DNA from: Denitrobaculum sp965225735
GTDB lineage: Bacteria > Pseudomonadota > Alphaproteobacteria > Kiloniellales > Kiloniellaceae
Length of the DNA stretch: 64,000 bases
Assembly: GCA_965225735.1 (NCBI GenBank)
Contig: CBDDBN010000024.1
Coordinates: forward strand, 1-64,000
Direction of reading: 5' to 3'
A program made the translations under genes and the position numbers. Below, piece after piece: positions 36,498-46,607 of the stretch. Positions within the stretch are counted from its first letter, which is position 1, and each line of letters starts with the position of its first letter. The notes beneath the pieces were generated by a model, which worked only from the letters and a program-made list of their open reading frames with translations, was not told where the DNA came from and ran no database searches.

Positions 36498-38444
36498 TTA
36501 ATCTATGTCGCTTGACCCTGCGGCCGCCACGCGATCGAGATCGATCGTCCGGCCTTCGTCCTCTTGCCCGAGCTGCTGTTGCGCTCTCATGCGTGCGAGG
36601 TGATCTTCGCTCATATCCACCGCCAGTTGCCGTGCAGCCTCTTCGGTATCGGCTGCTGCCTGCCGTTCCCGAAAAACCGCAAGAACATGGCCAATACCCT
36701 CGCGTGCCGCCAAGGAATCCGTGGCGGGGCGAGCGAATTTTCCATGCACGTAGACATCTGAGCTCAACAATTCACCCAGAAGCCCTGAACCCTCTTCTTC
36801 GGAGAGGTGGCACTTCAAGGCATCAGTGTCAAGATCTGGTTCGCGGGCAATTGCGTCGACCATGGATTGCCGGAGCCGGTCGAGATCCAAAGATTCAAGC
36901 TTAAGAACCGCCAGATCTTCCGCGTAATCCAACAGCAAAGCCGGATGATTAACCAACGCGGCGAGCAAGACCTGCTCCTGACGGCGGCGCAAAAACTCAG
37001 GTGATTGCAGGGCACCGATCCTGGCAGTAGGAGATGGAGGCCCCCAGGATCGCTGCCTCCCCCCATAGCCATTACCGCCCGCCCGGTTCTTGGACCTCGA
37101 ACCCTGCCGGCCCGCGGTAGAGTTTCGCGGGCGTCCGGAAAAACCTCCGGAAGATCCCGACCCGAAGGCCTGTTGAACCCGGCGGTCCATTTCCCTGCCG
37201 TATTCCGCCTTCAAATCCGGATCGCCGATTTGAGCCACGGCCTTCCGGAGTTCTACACGCAACGCGGCGCGCTCCTCGGGAGAATCGAGCGGCTTGTCGG
37301 CTGCCGTCATGAGCCACACCACGTCGGCCAAGGGTTGGGCGCTGTCCAGGACCTGTCGAAAGGCGGTCGCGCCTCGACTGTTAACCAGACTGTCCGGGTC
37401 CTCATTGGCCGGCAGGACAGCAAACCCAAGGGAGCGTCCCGGTTTTAGAAGTGGAAGAGCACGTGCCGCCGCGCGGAAACCAGCGCGCTGGCCCGCCGCG
37501 TCGCCATCCAGGCAAAGAGTTGGACGCGCCGCCATCCGCCAGAGCTCTTCAATCTGTTCTTCGGTCACAGCCGTTCCGAGTGGTGCGACAGCAGCCGGGA
37601 AACCCGCCTGGGCCAGCGCAACAACATCCATGTAGCCTTCGACAACGATAACTTCGCCCGTATCGTGCGCTGCCTGACGGGCACGCGCCATGTTGTAGAG
37701 CACGCGCCCTTTATGAAAGAGCCCTGTCTCCGGCGAATTCAGGTACTTGGCCTTGGAATCTCCCAGCGCGCGGCCACCGAAGGCGATCACCCGGCCCCGC
37801 CGATCCGAGATGGGAAAGATTATGCGGTTAAAGAAATAATCCCGAAGGTCTTGCGACCGCCGGCCGCCTGCGTCCTCTGGATCCGGGCGTTTCATTAGGC
37901 CCGCTTCGACAAGCCGGTCATCGTCATACCCGCGGGCATTCATCGCTTTACGGAGTGCACCGCGTTTATCCGGTGCGTAACCAAGGCGAAAAATCGCCGT
38001 AGTTTCCGGTGCGACCCCTCGGCGCTCCAGATAAGCGCGCGCTTCGGCACCGTCGGCAGCATAGAGCTGTTCCTGGAACCAGCCGGTCGCGGCGTCGAGC
38101 ACCTCATAGAGGTCCGCCCGCCGCTGCGCGGCTTCACGATCTTGAGGACTCGACACCGGCATCTGCAAACCGGCCTCATGCGCCAGTCGTTCCGCCGCCT
38201 CCGGAAAGTTCAGACCTTCCGTCTGCATCACGAAGCCGATCACGTCGCCATGAGCGCCGCAACCGAAGCAGTGATAGAAGCCCTTATCTTCGCTGACCGT
38301 GAAAGAAGGTGTTTTTTCGTTGTGGAAGGGGCAGAGGCCAGAGTGTTCACGGCCCTTCTTGGTCAGCTTGACCTTTCGGCCGACAACATCGGCCAGCGAC
38401 AGGCGGGCGCGAATTTCATCGAGAAATTCGGTTGAAAGGGTCAT
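36498..38444 (-). CDS. dnaG: DNA primase
   Basis: A 648-residue primase that makes RNA primers for replication. The CHC2 zinc finger uses Cys38, His41, Cys59 and Cys62. The TOPRIM catalytic core has VIVVEGYMDVVAL (about 261-273) and the metal-binding LCLDGDAAGQRAG. The C-terminal region beyond 430 is the helicase-binding domain, preceded by a Gly/Arg-rich linker. It lies between yqeY and rpoD on the same strand, with 68 bases to rpoD. Confidence 0.96.
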   Translation of the reverse strand: MTLSTEFLDEIRARLSLADVVGRKVKLTKKGREHSGLCPFHNEKTPSFTVSEDKGFYHCFGCGAHGDVIGFVMQTEGLNFPEAAERLAHEAGLQMPVSSPQDREAAQRRADLYEVLDAATGWFQEQLYAADGAEARAYLERRGVAPETTAIFRLGYAPDKRGALRKAMNARGYDDDRLVEAGLMKRPDPEDAGGRRSQDLRDYFFNRIIFPISDRRGRVIAFGGRALGDSKAKYLNSPETGLFHKGRVLYNMARARQAAHDTGEVIVVEGYMDVVALAQAGFPAAVAPLGTAVTEEQIEELWRMAARPTLCLDGDAAGQRAGFRAAARALPLLKPGRSLGFAVLPANEDPDSLVNSRGATAFRQVLDSAQPLADVVWLMTAADKPLDSPEERAALRVELRKAVAQIGDPDLKAEYGREMDRRVQQAFGSGSSGGFSGRPRNSTAGRQGSRSKNRAGGNGYGGRQRSWGPPSPTARIGALQSPEFLRRRQEQVLLAALVNHPALLLDYAEDLAVLKLESLDLDRLRQSMVDAIAREPDLDTDALKCHLSEEEGSGLLGELLSSDVYVHGKFARPATDSLAAREGIGHVLAVFRERQAAADTEEAARQLAVDMSEDHLARMRAQQQLGQEDEGRTIDLDRVAAAGSSDID

Positions 38445-38567
38445 GGGTCAAGAACGCTCGTGCGAGTTTCAGCGCAAACCTGCGGCTAACGGACCATCCT
38501 AGCAAAAGGCGGACGGTTCTGTCAGCGAAAGAGCATGGAATTGTCCGACGCAGTGCCGGACAGGACG

Positions 38568-39023
38568 TCAGGCGAGTTGTTCTTTGACGATGGCGCTGGC
38601 CTTGCCGAAGTCCATTTGGCCCGCAAAGCGCTGCTTCAACTCGCCCATGACACGGCCCATATCCTTAATGCTCGACGCATTGAGCTCGGCCACCACTGCA
38701 TCGATCGCCGCGCGCATTTCATCTTCACCAAGCGCCTGCGGTAAGAAACCTTCGATGACTTTGATCTCGCCAGCTTCTCGCTCGGCGAGCTCTTCGCGTC
38801 CGCCTTTGGTATACATTTCAATGGAGTCGCGGCGTTGACGAACCATTTTCTGAAGCATCTCGAGGATTTCGTCTTCGCCGATTCCGTCGTTCTCGCCCTT
38901 GCCCCGCGCAGCAATATCGCGGTCTTTCAATGCCGCCAAAATCAGTCGCAGCGTGGACACGGCCAGGCTGTTCTGCGACTTCATCGCGTCTTTAAGGGCA
39001 TCGTTCAAACGGCTACGCAACAT
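38568..39023 (-). CDS. YqeY/GatB-like tRNA-associated domain protein
   Basis: A 151-residue protein of the YqeY family, related to the C-terminal domain of GatB, the glutamyl-tRNA amidotransferase subunit. The start MLRSRLNDALKDAMKSQNSLAVSTLRLILAALKDRDIAARGKG and the ending GRVMGELKQRFAGQMDFGKASAIVKEQL are characteristic. It is the first gene of the yqeY-dnaG-rpoD cluster, occupying the place of rpsU in the enterobacterial macromolecular synthesis operon. Its precise role is not established. Confidence 0.92.
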   Translation of the reverse strand: MLRSRLNDALKDAMKSQNSLAVSTLRLILAALKDRDIAARGKGENDGIGEDEILEMLQKMVRQRRDSIEMYTKGGREELAEREAGEIKVIEGFLPQALGEDEMRAAIDAVVAELNASSIKDMGRVMGELKQRFAGQMDFGKASAIVKEQLA

Positions 39024-39297
39024 GCGTTTTGCTCCAAGGGATCGGGAAAGGCGCAGAGCCTAGCCGATAGACTCCGAAAATGCAAAAGATCCCGAATTTT
39101 ATAACCAATTGTTTTTATTGATTTTTTATAGTCGACTTCCACTTGACCCAGTAGAACCTTTCCCTTAAACAAAGGCCGCGATTGCTGGCGGTCTTGCCGT
39201 TTTTCTGCCAAAAGCCCTCCACTGCCAGCATCAAAGCTTCGATCGAACGCAGATTCATCCGGATTGAGTGCTGCGTAAATCTGAAAGACGTGCCGTC

Positions 39298-40575
39298 ATG
39301 CCGCAAACACACATCGAAACGCCCCCGTCGGATCAGACCGGGGCCAGTCTTTCCGCGCGCCCTGCGTCTGATGCCTCTGTCTCTCACGAAGTTCGAACAC
39401 CCGACGCAACGCTCCGACCGCAGCCCGAAGGCGCGACGGCAGCTTTGGTCCTCTCCGATGGCACGATATTTTGGGGTAAAGGCCTAGGAGCTACAGGCAG
39501 CGCGGTCGGCGAGGTTTGTTTCAACACCTCGATGACCGGCTATCAGGAAATCATTACCGATCCTTCCTATGCCGGGCAGATCATCACTTTTACCTTCCCG
39601 CATATCGGCAACGTCGGCGCAAATCCTGAAGACATTGAGACCACCACCCCAGCCGCACGCGGCGTCGTGGTCCGCCTCGATGTTACCGAACCTTCGAACT
39701 GGCGCGCTGCGCAGCATCTGGACGCCTGGTTGAAGTCGCAGAACCTGGTGGGCATTGCCGGTGTAGATACTCGGGCTCTGACCCGGCGCATCCGCGATCT
39801 CGGTGCACCGCAGGGCTGCATCGCCCATGCGACCGACGGCAAGCTCGACATCGACACGCAAAAGTCGGAAGCAGCCGCCTGGGCCGGACTGGAAGGTATG
39901 GACCTCGCCGCCGAGGTCACTACACGCCAGACCTACAGCTGGGATCAGACCGGTTGGTCAATCGAAGGCGGCTACGGCAGTCTGGATCAGGCCAAGCATC
40001 ACGTGGTCGCGGTTGACTACGGGGCAAAACGCAACATCCTGCGCTGCCTCGCGTCCGAAGGTTGCCGGGTGACAGTGGTGTCCGCCTCCGCAAGCGCCGA
40101 AGAGATCCTAGCTCATGAACCAGACGGGATCTTCCTGTCCAATGGCCCCGGCGACCCGGCGGCAACGGGAACCTATGCCGTCCCAACCATTAAGGCTCTG
40201 CTCGACAAGGGGCTGCCCATGTTCGGCATCTGCCTGGGACACCAGATCCTCGCTTTGGCGCTGGGTGCAAAGACGCATAAAATGCACTTGGGTCACCGGG
40301 GCGGAAACCACCCGGTCAAGGATCTGACCACGGGTAAAGTCGAGATCACCAGCCAAAACCATGGCTTCGTGGTCGACGCGAAATCGCTGCCGGATGGTGT
40401 CGAAGAGACCCATATTTCTCTCTTCGACAAGACCAACGAAGGTCTGCGCGTGAACGGCCGGCCGGTGTTCTCGGTGCAGTACCACCCCGAGGCAAGCCCC
40501 GGCCCGCAGGATAGCCATTATCTCTTCAAGCGCTTCGTTGATCTTTTAGATGAACGCGCTGCGCGCGCGGAATAG
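39298..40575 (+). CDS. carA: Carbamoyl-phosphate synthase small subunit
   Basis: A 425-residue glutaminase subunit that supplies ammonia for carbamoyl phosphate, shared by arginine and pyrimidine synthesis. The N-terminal domain has LVLSDGTIFWGKGLGATG and EVCFNTSMTGYQEI. The GATase domain has the nucleophile Cys in FGICLGHQIL and the catalytic His and Glu in YHPEASPGPQD. The first 45 residues are nonconserved. ATG 39298 and an upstream in-frame GTG at 39268 are both possible starts. It is divergent from yqeY and followed by carB. Confidence 0.95.
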   Translation: MPQTHIETPPSDQTGASLSARPASDASVSHEVRTPDATLRPQPEGATAALVLSDGTIFWGKGLGATGSAVGEVCFNTSMTGYQEIITDPSYAGQIITFTFPHIGNVGANPEDIETTTPAARGVVVRLDVTEPSNWRAAQHLDAWLKSQNLVGIAGVDTRALTRRIRDLGAPQGCIAHATDGKLDIDTQKSEAAAWAGLEGMDLAAEVTTRQTYSWDQTGWSIEGGYGSLDQAKHHVVAVDYGAKRNILRCLASEGCRVTVVSASASAEEILAHEPDGIFLSNGPGDPAATGTYAVPTIKALLDKGLPMFGICLGHQILALALGAKTHKMHLGHRGGNHPVKDLTTGKVEITSQNHGFVVDAKSLPDGVEETHISLFDKTNEGLRVNGRPVFSVQYHPEASPGPQDSHYLFKRFVDLLDERAARAE

Positions 40576-40662
40576 CTGAAAGCCTCGAAAACCCGACAAT
40601 CCGACCGCCATATCCCTGACGCCGAACGGAAGCTGGCTGAACCGCCAGCGGAACTGACAAAG

Positions 40663-43600
40663 ATGCCAAAACGCACAGACATCAAATCGATCCTCATCAT
40701 CGGTGCCGGCCCGATTGTCATCGGCCAGGCTTGCGAATTCGACTACTCCGGCGCTCAAGCTTGCAAAGCCCTGAAAGAAGAGGGCTACCGCGTGATCCTG
40801 GTCAACTCCAATCCGGCCACCATCATGACGGACCCCGGACTGGCCGACGCAACCTACGTCGAACCCATCACGCCCGAAGTGGTGGAGATGATTATTGCCA
40901 AGGAGAAACCGGACGCGCTGCTGCCGACCATGGGCGGCCAAACCGCCCTGAACACCGGTCTGGAACTGGACCGGCGCGGCATCCTCGAAAAACACGGCGT
41001 CGAAATGATCGGCGCCAAGGCTGAGGTCATTGAGAAAGCAGAGGATCGTCTGCTGTTCCGCGAGGCCATGGACAAGATCGGCTTGTCCAGCCCCCGCTCG
41101 CGAGTGGTCAAGACGCTGGACGAAGCCCTTGAAGCCCTCGATTTCGTCGGGCTGCCGGCCATCATCCGACCCTCCTTCACCTTGGGGGGCACCGGTGGCG
41201 GCGTCGCCTATAACCGGGGCGAGTTCGAGGAGATCGTCTCCGGGGGGCTGCGGGCCTCGCCGGTCACCGAGGTGTTGGTCGAACAGTCCGTGCTGGGCTG
41301 GAAAGAATACGAGATGGAAGTTGTACGCGACTGCGCGGACAACTGCATCATCGTCTGCTCGATCGAGAACGTGGATCCCATGGGTATTCATACCGGGGAC
41401 TCCGTCACCATCGCACCCGCGCTGACACTCACCGACAAAGAATACCAGATCCTCCGCGACGCCTCTCTCGCCTGTCTGCGCGAAATCGGCGTGGACACCG
41501 GCGGCTCCAACGTCCAGTTCGGGGTAAATCCCGATAACGGCGAACTGGTCGTGATCGAGATGAACCCTCGCGTTTCGCGCTCTTCCGCGTTGGCATCGAA
41601 GGCCACGGGTTTCCCGATTGCCAAAATCGCCGCCAAGCTGGCGGTTGGCTACACGCTGGACGAGCTCGACAACGATATCACCAAGGTGACGCCAGCCTCC
41701 TTCGAGCCGACCATCGACTACGTCGTCACCAAGATCCCCCGCTTCACTTTCGAAAAATTCCCTGGCTCCGATCCTTACCTGACCACTTCGATGAAATCGG
41801 TCGGCGAGGCCATGGCGATCGGTCGCTCCTTCCAAGAATCGCTGCAGAAGGCCCTGCGTTCGATGGAGACGGGCCTGAGCGGTCTGGACGAGCGGGAAAT
41901 TCCGGGCGCTGTCGCGCTGGACGGCACCGTGGATCTGGAAGCGATCCATATTCACCTGACCAAACCTACGCCGGATCGGATCCTGACCATCGCCCAAGCG
42001 CTCCGGCACGGCATGTCGGTCGAGCAGGTCTTCGCCGCGACGAAATTCGATCCCTGGTTCATCCGCCAGATCGAAAGTCTGGTCGCCAAAGAGGCCGAAC
42101 TGAAAGCACACGGTCTACCTGAAACCCGGCAGGATCTGTTGCGGCTCAAGACGATGGGCTTCTCCGACGCGCGCCTCGCTGCCCTGACCGGCAAGAGTGA
42201 AGCCGCGGTCGCTGCGCGCCGTCGCAGCCTCGAAGTAACGCCCGTTTACAAGCGCATCGATACCTGCGCCGGCGAGTTCCCTTCGGCCACGCCCTATATG
42301 TACTCGGCCTATGAAGGCAATGGCCTCGACGCGGCGGAGTGCGAAGCCGAGCCCAGTGACCGCAACAAAGTCATGATTCTCGGCGGCGGACCGAACCGGA
42401 TCGGCCAGGGCATCGAGTTCGACTATTGCTGCGTCCATGCCGCCTACGCGCTGAGCGACGCCGGCATCGAAACCATAATGGTCAACTGCAACCCGGAAAC
42501 CGTCTCGACCGATTACGATACCTCGGACCGGCTTTACTTCGAGCCGCTGACGGCGGAAGACGTTGTTGAGATCGCGCGGGTCGAACAAAGCAAAGGCAAG
42601 CTGCTTGGGGTTATCGTGCAGTTCGGCGGACAGACGCCTCTGAAGCTGGCGCAAGCGCTTGAAGAAGCTGAAATTCCCATCCTCGGCACCTCGCCCGATG
42701 CCATCGATCTGGCGGAAGATCGGAAGCGCTTTCAGCAGCTTCTGCAGGACCTGGAACTCCGGCAGCCGAACAATGGCACAGCCTCCAGCCGCGACGAAGC
42801 CCACGCGGTGGCAGAGCGGATCGGCTTTCCAATTGTCATTCGCCCTTCCTATGTGCTGGGTGGCCGGGCAATGGAGATCGTTCACGACGCGGCGCAGCTG
42901 GAGCGCTACATCGCAACAGCCGTGCAGGTCTCCGGTGATAACCCTGTCCTGATCGACAGCTATCTGCGCGATGCGACCGAAGTCGATGTCGACGCGGTTT
43001 CCGACGGCGAAAGGGTCTACATCTCCGGGATCATGGAGCATATCGAGGAAGCCGGGATCCACTCCGGCGACTCCGCCTGCGCCCTGCCGCCTCATACCTT
43101 GGCGAAGGAAGTCGTGGATGAGATCTGCCGTCAGACCGAAAAGCTGGCCATCGGCCTTAAGGTTGTCGGTCTGATGAACGTTCAGTTCGCGGTGCAGAAC
43201 GGTGATATCTACATCCTTGAGGTCAATCCGCGCGCCAGCCGCACCGTACCCTTCGTCGCGAAGGCCACCGGCGTGCCGATTGCAAAGATCGCAGCACGCG
43301 TGATGGCCGGTGCGAAGCTGGCTGAATTCGATCTCAGCCACGGCAGTGTCGGTCAAGTGAAGGACGGCCACGTCGCCGTCAAGGAAGCAGTCTTCCCCTT
43401 TGCCCGCTTCCCTGGGGTCGACGTGATGCTCGGACCGGAAATGCGCTCGACCGGCGAAGTCATGGGTCTGGACAGCTCCTTCGACCGTGCCTTCCTGAAG
43501 GCGCAAATCGGCTGCGGCGCACCTCTTCCTGAGGAGGGTACGATTTTCATTTCGGTGAAAGACGGCGACAAGGAAGCCATGGCACCGGTCGCCAAGGCTC

Positions 43601-43938
43601 TGCTGGACTTTGGCTATAACATCGTCGCCACACACGGCACGGCGGCTTACTTCGCGGAGCAGGGCCTTGAGGTCAAAGGGGTCAACAAAGTCCGGGAAGG
43701 CCGCCCCCATATCGTGGATGCCATGATGTCTGGCGAGGTTCAGCTGGTCTTCAACACCACGGAAGGCGCCAAAGCCATCGCCGATAGTTTCGAACTGCGC
43801 CGTGGCGCGCTGAATAATTCTATCCCCTACTATACGACGGTGGCGGGCGCGGCCTGCGCGGTACAGGCGATAAATGCGATGAAAGCTGGTCAGCTTGATG
43901 TTGCGCCGCTACAGTCTTATTTTAGGAGTTCGTTCTAG
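40663..43938 (+). CDS. carB: Carbamoyl-phosphate synthase large subunit
   Basis: A 1091-residue synthase with two homologous ATP-grasp halves (about 1-400 and 560-945), an oligomerisation domain between them and a C-terminal regulatory MGS domain (about 950-1075). Motifs include IGAGPIVIGQACEFDYSG and the matching GGPNRIGQGIEFDYC of the second half, with ATP-grasp loops FTLGGTGGGVAYN and YVLGGRAMEIVH. Length is normal. It starts 87 bases after the carA stop on the same strand. Long minus-strand open frames opposite this gene are GC-skew shadows. Confidence 0.97.
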   Translation: MPKRTDIKSILIIGAGPIVIGQACEFDYSGAQACKALKEEGYRVILVNSNPATIMTDPGLADATYVEPITPEVVEMIIAKEKPDALLPTMGGQTALNTGLELDRRGILEKHGVEMIGAKAEVIEKAEDRLLFREAMDKIGLSSPRSRVVKTLDEALEALDFVGLPAIIRPSFTLGGTGGGVAYNRGEFEEIVSGGLRASPVTEVLVEQSVLGWKEYEMEVVRDCADNCIIVCSIENVDPMGIHTGDSVTIAPALTLTDKEYQILRDASLACLREIGVDTGGSNVQFGVNPDNGELVVIEMNPRVSRSSALASKATGFPIAKIAAKLAVGYTLDELDNDITKVTPASFEPTIDYVVTKIPRFTFEKFPGSDPYLTTSMKSVGEAMAIGRSFQESLQKALRSMETGLSGLDEREIPGAVALDGTVDLEAIHIHLTKPTPDRILTIAQALRHGMSVEQVFAATKFDPWFIRQIESLVAKEAELKAHGLPETRQDLLRLKTMGFSDARLAALTGKSEAAVAARRRSLEVTPVYKRIDTCAGEFPSATPYMYSAYEGNGLDAAECEAEPSDRNKVMILGGGPNRIGQGIEFDYCCVHAAYALSDAGIETIMVNCNPETVSTDYDTSDRLYFEPLTAEDVVEIARVEQSKGKLLGVIVQFGGQTPLKLAQALEEAEIPILGTSPDAIDLAEDRKRFQQLLQDLELRQPNNGTASSRDEAHAVAERIGFPIVIRPSYVLGGRAMEIVHDAAQLERYIATAVQVSGDNPVLIDSYLRDATEVDVDAVSDGERVYISGIMEHIEEAGIHSGDSACALPPHTLAKEVVDEICRQTEKLAIGLKVVGLMNVQFAVQNGDIYILEVNPRASRTVPFVAKATGVPIAKIAARVMAGAKLAEFDLSHGSVGQVKDGHVAVKEAVFPFARFPGVDVMLGPEMRSTGEVMGLDSSFDRAFLKAQIGCGAPLPEEGTIFISVKDGDKEAMAPVAKALLDFGYNIVATHGTAAYFAEQGLEVKGVNKVREGRPHIVDAMMSGEVQLVFNTTEGAKAIADSFELRRGALNNSIPYYTTVAGAACAVQAINAMKAGQLDVAPLQSYFRSSF

Positions 43939-44010
43939 CGCGGTGCATTTGAGAGACGCGCGAACATTCTTCAAACCTTGTTGGATAAGTTAGGTGGCGG
44001 ACGTACGCCC

Positions 44011-44487
44011 ATGAGTGAGAGATTCCCGATGAGTGCAGCCGGATTGGACCGGCTGCAGGATGAGTTGAGACAGTTGAAGACCGTCGATCGGCCGGAAGTT
44101 ATCAAGGCCATCGCCGAGGCACGCGAACATGGCGATCTTTCCGAGAACGCCGAGTATCACGCCGCGCGTGAGCGCCAGAGCTTTATCGAAGGCCGCGTGA
44201 TGGAGCTGGAAGATAAGATCTCCCGCGCCGAAGTCATTGATGTTTCGAAGCTTTCCGCAGATACCGTTAAGTTCGGTGCGACCGTAACCATGGTCGATGA
44301 GGACACCGAGGAAGAGGTGACCTACCAGCTGGTGGGCGACGTCGAGGCGGACGTCAAACAGGGCCGCCTGGCGATTTCCGCACCTCTGGCACGAGCCCTG
44401 ATCGGCAAGGAGGTCGGCGATTCCGTCGAGCTGAGCACGCCGGCGGCGGAAAAAAGCTACGAAATCCTGACCATCGAATACATCTGA
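44011..44487 (+). CDS. greA: Transcription elongation factor GreA
   Basis: A 158-residue factor that rescues backtracked RNA polymerase by stimulating transcript cleavage. The N-terminal coiled coil contains the acidic tip EHGDLSENAEYHAARERQSF; the C-terminal FKBP-like domain ends with YEILTIEYI. The start ATG 44011 gives MSERFPMSAAGLDRL, in register with known GreA proteins; ATG 44029 is the alternative. It stands 72 bases after carB, possibly in the same transcript. Confidence 0.95.
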   Translation: MSERFPMSAAGLDRLQDELRQLKTVDRPEVIKAIAEAREHGDLSENAEYHAARERQSFIEGRVMELEDKISRAEVIDVSKLSADTVKFGATVTMVDEDTEEEVTYQLVGDVEADVKQGRLAISAPLARALIGKEVGDSVELSTPAAEKSYEILTIEYI

Positions 44488-44513
44488 CGCGCAGGCTTCA
44501 AGTCTGAGCGGTC

Positions 44514-44539
44514 GCCGGGGATACGCCCATTTCCCCGGC
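44514..44539 (+). terminator. GC-rich hairpin after greA
   Basis: GCCGGGGA and TCCCCGGC form a perfect 8-bp stem with a 10-base loop, 27 bases after the greA stop. There is no clear U-tract, so this may be a rho-dependent or mRNA-protecting 3' structure. Confidence 0.45.
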
Positions 44540-44760
44540 CCCTTAAGGCTGCGCGCTCGCTCGGATATTCCCAGAGGTAGTGGGATAAATTTGCCTGTTA
44601 CAGGCCACAGCAGACGTTCGTTTTGACGTACATTTGCCACAGCAGAAGGCAAAATGGTCTGCGCGCCGGACGTTTGATCGGATTCACCGAATTCCGGCGC
44701 TGATACTTTGCATGGAGAATGGAGCACGGAGAACGGTCGGCAAAAACCGCTGTCGGAGAA

Positions 44761-45258
44761 TTACTCCTCGACCGGCTCTAGACCGGCTTCCAGATCGATC
44801 GGCACCCCGGGGCGCCACTTGGAGGTCCGGATCACCTGGATCGTCTGAACGGTGACCACATGGGGCAAGGCGGTCAGGCGCGTGGTCAGCTCGTTTTCGT
44901 GGGCGGTGTTGCGCGCGACCAGTTTCAGGACGAAGTCATGCGGCCCGCGCGCCATGTTGCATTCGCGCACCTCGCGCCAGTCGGCCAGGGTCGCCTCGAA
45001 CTCGGTCAGAACGGTATCGGACTGAGCATCGAGTCCCACCAGGGCGAAAAAGCTGACCTCGAACCCCAGTTCCTCTGCGTCCAGCTCGGCGTGATAGCCG
45101 CGGATAAAGCCAGCCTCTTCGAGTGCCCGCACCCGGCGCAGGCAGGGCGGCGCGGAAATGCCGGCACGACGCGCCAGTTCAACGTTGGTTATTCGCCCGT
45201 CATTCTGAAGATCCTGGAGAATCCGCAAGTCAATCCGGTCGAGTTTTACCCGGCGCAT
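44761..45258 (-). CDS. Lrp/AsnC family transcriptional regulator
   Basis: A 165-residue feast/famine regulator. The N-terminal helix-turn-helix (LDRIDLRILQDLQNDGRITNVELARRAGISAPPCLRRVRALEEAGFI, about 6-52) is followed by an RAM effector domain. Such proteins form octamers and respond to amino acids, often leucine. The dimer/octamer domain ends with a TIQVIRTSKWRPGVPI segment and an acidic tail. No obvious target gene is divergent from it. The palindrome upstream suggests autoregulation. Confidence 0.92.
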   Translation of the reverse strand: MRRVKLDRIDLRILQDLQNDGRITNVELARRAGISAPPCLRRVRALEEAGFIRGYHAELDAEELGFEVSFFALVGLDAQSDTVLTEFEATLADWREVRECNMARGPHDFVLKLVARNTAHENELTTRLTALPHVVTVQTIQVIRTSKWRPGVPIDLEAGLEPVEE

Positions 45259-45287
45259 AGGCCATCCTTTGGAACTAATTTCAGCTC

Positions 45288-45320
45288 ATACCAGTGATCA
45301 CCACGAAGGATCATTGGTAT
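45288..45320. promoter_or_regulatory. Large imperfect palindrome upstream of the Lrp/AsnC gene
   Basis: ATACCAGTGATC (45288-45299) and GATCATTGGTAT (45309-45320) form a 12-bp inverted repeat with a single mismatch and a 9-base spacer, 30 bases before the regulator's start codon. The site is in the right place for autoregulation. No known Lrp consensus can be claimed from sequence alone. Confidence 0.5.
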
Positions 45321-45530
45321 CATTCACTCGCGAATCCGCGCAATAATATTACCCAGCCCGGCCCTTTAGGCAAGCCCGCAAGAGGGCATCCATAAGCAGA
45401 AGTGATGGCCGCGGCAAACGCGCCCTGCTGGCCTCAGCGACGAGACGTCGCGCCTGTCAAGGAAGCTTCCTGAGGGCTTGCCCCGGCAGCGGCCAGGGGC
45501 GATAGTCGCGCGCCACAAGATGAAGGCTCC

Positions 45531-46607
45531 ATGACCCAGTCTCACGACGCCAACGACAGCCACCCCGGCGCCAGCGACGCCGGGCAAGAGGTCCCGGACC
45601 GGCATGGCCCGGACTCGCGTGTCCCGGACCGGCGCGCCCCGGTCTGCTGGGCGGTCAGCGAAGGCCACGCGGGCATGGAGATCCAGGCGGTCGCGCTGGC
45701 GCGCGCTCTGGGCCTGGAACCCGTGACCAAACGTGTCGCCATCCGCAAGCCCTGGCGCTGGATTCCACCGCGCTTCCTGCCCTTGCCGCTCGCTGGTGTG
45801 GGCTCCGCAGGCGACTCCCTCACCCCGCCTTGGCCGGATGTGATCATCACCTGCGGCCGGCAGGTGGTCGGACCGGCGGCCGCGATCCGGCGTCAAAATC
45901 GCGGCAAGACCTTCGCCATCCACATTCAGGATCCCAAGGTGCCTTTCGGATGGTTCGACGTGATCGTCGCGCCGGAGCACGACCAGATCTCCGGCCCCAA
46001 TGTCATCACCGGGCGCGGCGGCATCAACGGCATCACGCCGGAGCGCCTGGCCGATGCGGCAAAGGCCTTCGCGCCGCTTTATGCCCACCTGCCCCGCCCC
46101 TTGATCGGAGTCATCGTCGGCGGCAGCAACCGGGTTTATGAGATGACTGGCGAGGTGGTTGAGCGACTGGGCGGCCAACTGGCCGAGCTGGCCAAAGCCA
46201 ACGGCGCGGGACTGGCGGTGACACCCTCGCGCCGGACGGGATTGGAGAACGAGGCCATCTTGCGCAAAGCTCTGGCCGACAGCCCAGCCGAGATCTGGGA
46301 CGGGAAGAGCGCTAACCCCTACTTCGGCATCCTCGCTCTGGCCGACGCGTTCGTCGTGACCTGCGATTCCGTGAATATGGTCTCGGAGGCGGCGACCACC
46401 GGCAAGCCGGTGCATGTGGTCGAACTGGAAGGCGGCTCCGCCAAGTTCCGGCGGTTTCACGATTCGTTGCGCAAGGACGGCATCACCCGGCCCTTTAAAG
46501 GCATGCTTGAGAGCTGGGACTATCCGGCCTTGAACGATACCGTCCGGATTGCCGAGGAAATCCGCGCGCGCATGCCGGAAGACTTAAAACGGCGACTGGA
46601 GCGTTAA
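45531..46607 (+). CDS. ELM1-like (DUF1022) family protein
   Basis: A 358-residue protein of the family named for plant ELM1, a mitochondrial fission factor. Bacterial members are mainly alphaproteobacterial and have a glycosyltransferase-B-like fold; their function is unknown. Recognisable stretches are WAVSEGHAGMEIQAVALARALG, HIQDPKVPFGWFDVIVAPEHDQ, GGSNRVYEMTGE and VTCDSVNMVSEAATTGKPV. The first 35 residues are low complexity, and two copies of GTCCCGGACCGGC lie in this part at 45591 and 45622. Nothing in the neighbourhood identifies a substrate. Confidence 0.82.
   Translation: MTQSHDANDSHPGASDAGQEVPDRHGPDSRVPDRRAPVCWAVSEGHAGMEIQAVALARALGLEPVTKRVAIRKPWRWIPPRFLPLPLAGVGSAGDSLTPPWPDVIITCGRQVVGPAAAIRRQNRGKTFAIHIQDPKVPFGWFDVIVAPEHDQISGPNVITGRGGINGITPERLADAAKAFAPLYAHLPRPLIGVIVGGSNRVYEMTGEVVERLGGQLAELAKANGAGLAVTPSRRTGLENEAILRKALADSPAEIWDGKSANPYFGILALADAFVVTCDSVNMVSEAATTGKPVHVVELEGGSAKFRRFHDSLRKDGITRPFKGMLESWDYPALNDTVRIAEEIRARMPEDLKRRLER

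Noticed and set aside
40546..43710. Long minus-strand open frames (521 and 531 residues) opposite carB
   Set aside because: They lie exactly opposite the clear CarB protein, resemble no family, and are rich in Asp, Gly, His and Gln as expected from an antisense frame of GC-rich coding DNA.
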